Assembly: GCF_027587205.1 (NCBI RefSeq)
Contig: NZ_JAPDOD010000045.1
Span: 8,604 to 72,603, forward strand
DNA: 64,000 nt
Origin: Solirubrobacter ginsenosidimutans
GTDB lineage: Bacteria > Actinomycetota > Thermoleophilia > Solirubrobacterales > Solirubrobacteraceae
Reading direction: 5' to 3'
A program made the translations under genes and the position numbers. The notes below the pieces were generated by a model. It saw only the letters and a list, made by a program, of their open reading frames with translations. It searched no databases and had not been told where the DNA came from. The first letter of the stretch is position 1. Each line of letters starts with the position of its first letter. This document shows, piece by piece, positions 62,117 to 64,000 of the stretch.

Positions 62117-64000
62117 GTCGAGCAGTGCGAGTAGCGACTCGGCGTGCTTCGAGACGAACGACGCCCCGATCCCCTTGATCTGCAGCAACTCCTGCTCGCT
62201 CTTGGGCTTGCGCCGCACGACCTCCCGCAGCGTCGCGTCGGTCGCGACCGTGTAAGCGGGCTTGCCCTCGGCACGCTCTCGCCGCCACGCCTTCAGCGGC
62301 GCGAGCTCGTCATCTGAGACGGGTGGGCCGTCCTCGACCGGGGCGAGCTTCTTGGGCTTCGCGCTGATCGGCGGGAGCCACGTGGGTGGGTCGTGGACGT
62401 CGCAGCAGCGGCCGAGTGGCTGACCGGGGGTGTTGTCGCCGAAGTGGTCGAGCAGCTGCCGGCGGCGGCAGCGGTCGCCGGTCGCGGCGTAGTGCTCGAT
62501 CGAGCGGTAGGACTGCCAGCGGCGGTCGGCGGCGGCGCGGCAGAGCTGGGAGACCTTGGCTCGGTCGAGGTGCTCGCTATTGAGGTCGACGCGGATGCTG
62601 TTGCCGCTGCCCGGCTGCAGCGTGAGCGCTCCGGCGCGCTCGGCGACGGCGAGCAGGATGCGGTCCTTGTCGTCACCGGCGGGAAACTCGCGCTGGCCGC
62701 CGCGGACGCGATTGACGAGGCGGCCGACCTCTTCGACGGTGATCTCCGCCTCGCGGATGAAGCGGACCAGCCTCCCGAGATCCGATCGAGAGGCGAGCAG
62801 GACGGCCTTGGCGGGCGCGCCGTCGCGGCCCGCTCGGCCGGCCTCCTGGTAGTAGGCCTCGAGCGAGCTGGGAAGCGCCCAGTGCCAGACCGAGCGCACG
62901 TCGGCCTTGTCGACGCCCATCCCGAAGGCGTTGGTCGCGACGACGACGTCGGCCTCGTCGCGCATGAACGCGTCCTGGGCGCGCGTGCGGGCGTCGGCGG
63001 GCATGCCGGCGTGGTAGGCGGCGGTCTTCAGGCCCTCGGCCTGCAGCATCGCCGCGATCTCCTCCGTGCTCTTGCGCGTGCCGCAGTAGACGACGCCGGG
63101 GCGGTTCTCGTCCAGCTTGAGGCCGGCGACCAGCGTCGCCCGCTTGCGCGCCACGCTCCCCTCGCCGTCGAACGGGAGGACGTCGAAGCTGAGGTTCGGG
63201 CGATCGAAGCCGGAGCGCACCCGCTCGGGTTCCCGGAGGCCGAGGCGGGTGACGATCTCCTCGGCGACCTTCGGCGTCGCGGTCGCGGTGCAGGCCATGA
63301 CGGGCGGATGGCCGAGCTCGGCGATGACCGACGCGAGCCGGAGGTAGTCGGGCCGGAAATCGTGCCCCCACTCGGACACGCAGTGCGCCTCGTCGACGAC
63401 GAACAGGGCGAGCGTCCGCTGCTTGATCGCGTTGCGGAAGGCAGTGGAGGCGAACCGCTCGGGTGCGGCGAAGACGATCGTCGCCCGGCCGCTGCGGAGC
63501 TGATCGAGGGCGGACTGATTGTCCTCGCCGGAGGCCAGCATCACGGCCGGGTGACCGAGATCGGTCAGGCGCTGGCACTGATCGCGCATCAGGGCGATCA
63601 GCGGGGACACGACGACGGTCAGGTCGTCGCTTGCGAGGGCGGGGAGCTGGTAGCAGAGGCTCTTGCCGCCGCCGGTGGGCATGACGACCAGCGCGTCGCG
63701 GCCGTCGAGCGCGGCCTGCACGGCCTCCTTCTGACCGGGTCGGAAGGAGGAGAGGCCGAGCAGGGAGAGCAGCGACTCGGGCGTGATGTCGGCGGGCCGG
63801 GCGGGGCGAGGCCGCGGCGCCGTAGGGCGCGCGGGCGGCGTTGCCGGCCGGGCGGACGCCGCCGCGGGGACGGGCGCGGCGCCGAACGCGAGCTGGTCCT
63901 GGCCGCCGGCACGCCCGGCGGCGGTGGCCGGAGCGGGCTGGCGCCAATCGGGGACCGACGGCGCCGCGGCGTGGCCACCGCCGGCGGGGCGCGGGGCCAG
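62111..64000 (-). CDS. recQ: ATP-dependent DNA helicase RecQ, start beyond the right edge or in the extension
   Basis: Superfamily 2 helicase with motif Q region SFRPGQKEAV, Walker A MPTGGGKSLCYQ, the DEAH box VVDEAHCVSEWGHDFRPDY, motif III ACTATATPK, and motifs V-VI ATNAFGMGVDKADVR and YYQEAGRAGRDG. The RecQ zinc site reads DRCRRRQLL and GRCCDVH, with histidine where the last cysteine is usual. A winged-helix region and a C-terminal HRDC domain (KSEQELLQIKGIGASFVSKH) complete it. The frame stays open to the right edge through about 70 Ala/Pro/Arg/Gly-rich residues before the helicase core, so the true start is either in that tract or outside. It repairs and restarts DNA by 3'-5' unwinding. 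Confidence 0.93.
   Translation of the reverse strand: MAPRPAGGGHAAAPSVPDWRQPAPATAAGRAGGQDQLAFGAAPVPAAASARPATPPARPTAPRPRPARPADITPESLLSLLGLSSFRPGQKEAVQAALDGRDALVVMPTGGGKSLCYQLPALASDDLTVVVSPLIALMRDQCQRLTDLGHPAVMLASGEDNQSALDQLRSGRATIVFAAPERFASTAFRNAIKQRTLALFVVDEAHCVSEWGHDFRPDYLRLASVIAELGHPPVMACTATATPKVAEEIVTRLGLREPERVRSGFDRPNLSFDVLPFDGEGSVARKRATLVAGLKLDENRPGVVYCGTRKSTEEIAAMLQAEGLKTAAYHAGMPADARTRAQDAFMRDEADVVVATNAFGMGVDKADVRSVWHWALPSSLEAYYQEAGRAGRDGAPAKAVLLASRSDLGRLVRFIREAEITVEEVGRLVNRVRGGQREFPAGDDKDRILLAVAERAGALTLQPGSGNSIRVDLNSEHLDRAKVSQLCRAAADRRWQSYRSIEHYAATGDRCRRRQLLDHFGDNTPGQPLGRCCDVHDPPTWLPPISAKPKKLAPVEDGPPVSDDELAPLKAWRRERAEGKPAYTVATDATLREVVRRKPKSEQELLQIKGIGASFVSKHAESLLALLDG

Overview
The window is very GC-rich DNA with gene after gene packed head-to-tail (ATGA/GTGA overlaps), frequent GTG starts, F420-type (LLM) and class II B12 ribonucleotide reductase genes, and many promoters whose -10 hexamer (TAnnnT) lies only 6-9 bases before the start codon. 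This suggests an actinobacterium, most likely of the Thermoleophilia/Solirubrobacterales type (inference from gene style only; no rRNA is present). No rRNA, tRNA, CRISPR array, integrase or transposase was seen.

Layout. 1-22.8 kb: a catabolic island. A leftward operon carries cytochrome P450 (cut by the left edge), 3-hydroxyisobutyrate-type dehydrogenase, carboxymuconolactone-decarboxylase-like protein, aldehyde dehydrogenase, a GMC dehydrogenase with its small subunit, two lactonase-type hydrolases, a SnoaL-like and an EthD-like protein. Next come an HSL-type esterase, an SDR, an LLM flavin oxidoreductase, two more dimeric-barrel proteins, homoprotocatechuate-type meta-cleavage genes (HpaE and HpaD homologues), a ribose-type ABC importer with a fused double permease, a Baeyer-Villiger monooxygenase of the 4-hydroxyacetophenone type, and dihydroxyacetone kinase subunits. 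Six copies of one 15-bp element (AAAACATATAnGATC-like) mark the transcription units, so the island looks like one regulon for import and breakdown of an aromatic, possibly glycosylated or ketonic, compound.

22.8-32.9 kb: a macro-domain gene, then a six-gene, fully overlapping leftward operon that is visibly less GC-rich than its surroundings. In transcription order it encodes a 1216-residue TIR-like/TGS(RelA-SpoT-like)/WD40/CHAT-like protein, a separate CHAT protease with intact His/Cys, a coiled-coil protein, a cytosolic beta-propeller protein, a lidless Hsp70, and a small trypsin-co-occurring-domain-like protein. This looks like a multi-component biological conflict (immune-type) system and is the best candidate here for something undescribed.

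33-46.4 kb: small enzymes; a KaiC-like/HTH/cupin regulator next to a urea channel, formamidase and zinc-ribbon gene; an aldo/keto reductase with a divergent TetR regulator; and an NAD-dependent formate dehydrogenase cluster (NuoEF-like, Fe-S, catalytic subunit, FdhD) with a divergent LysR regulator. Formamidase would yield formate for this dehydrogenase.

46.4-64 kb: a HxlR/aldo-keto reductase pair with a perfect 23-bp palindrome, flanked by two related small membrane proteins; secreted proteins (subtilisin, Ig-like/metal-binding repeat, LVIVD repeat); the class II ribonucleotide reductase; an NmrA-like/Rrf2 pair; GalE; and a RecQ helicase cut by the right edge.

Two diverged, inverted copies of a roughly 320-bp non-coding element sit exactly between convergent genes (37881-38211 and 61801-62116). 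They share near-identical ends and a hairpin whose inner stem has changed sequence on both arms, which suggests a structured RNA or a mobile intergenic element.
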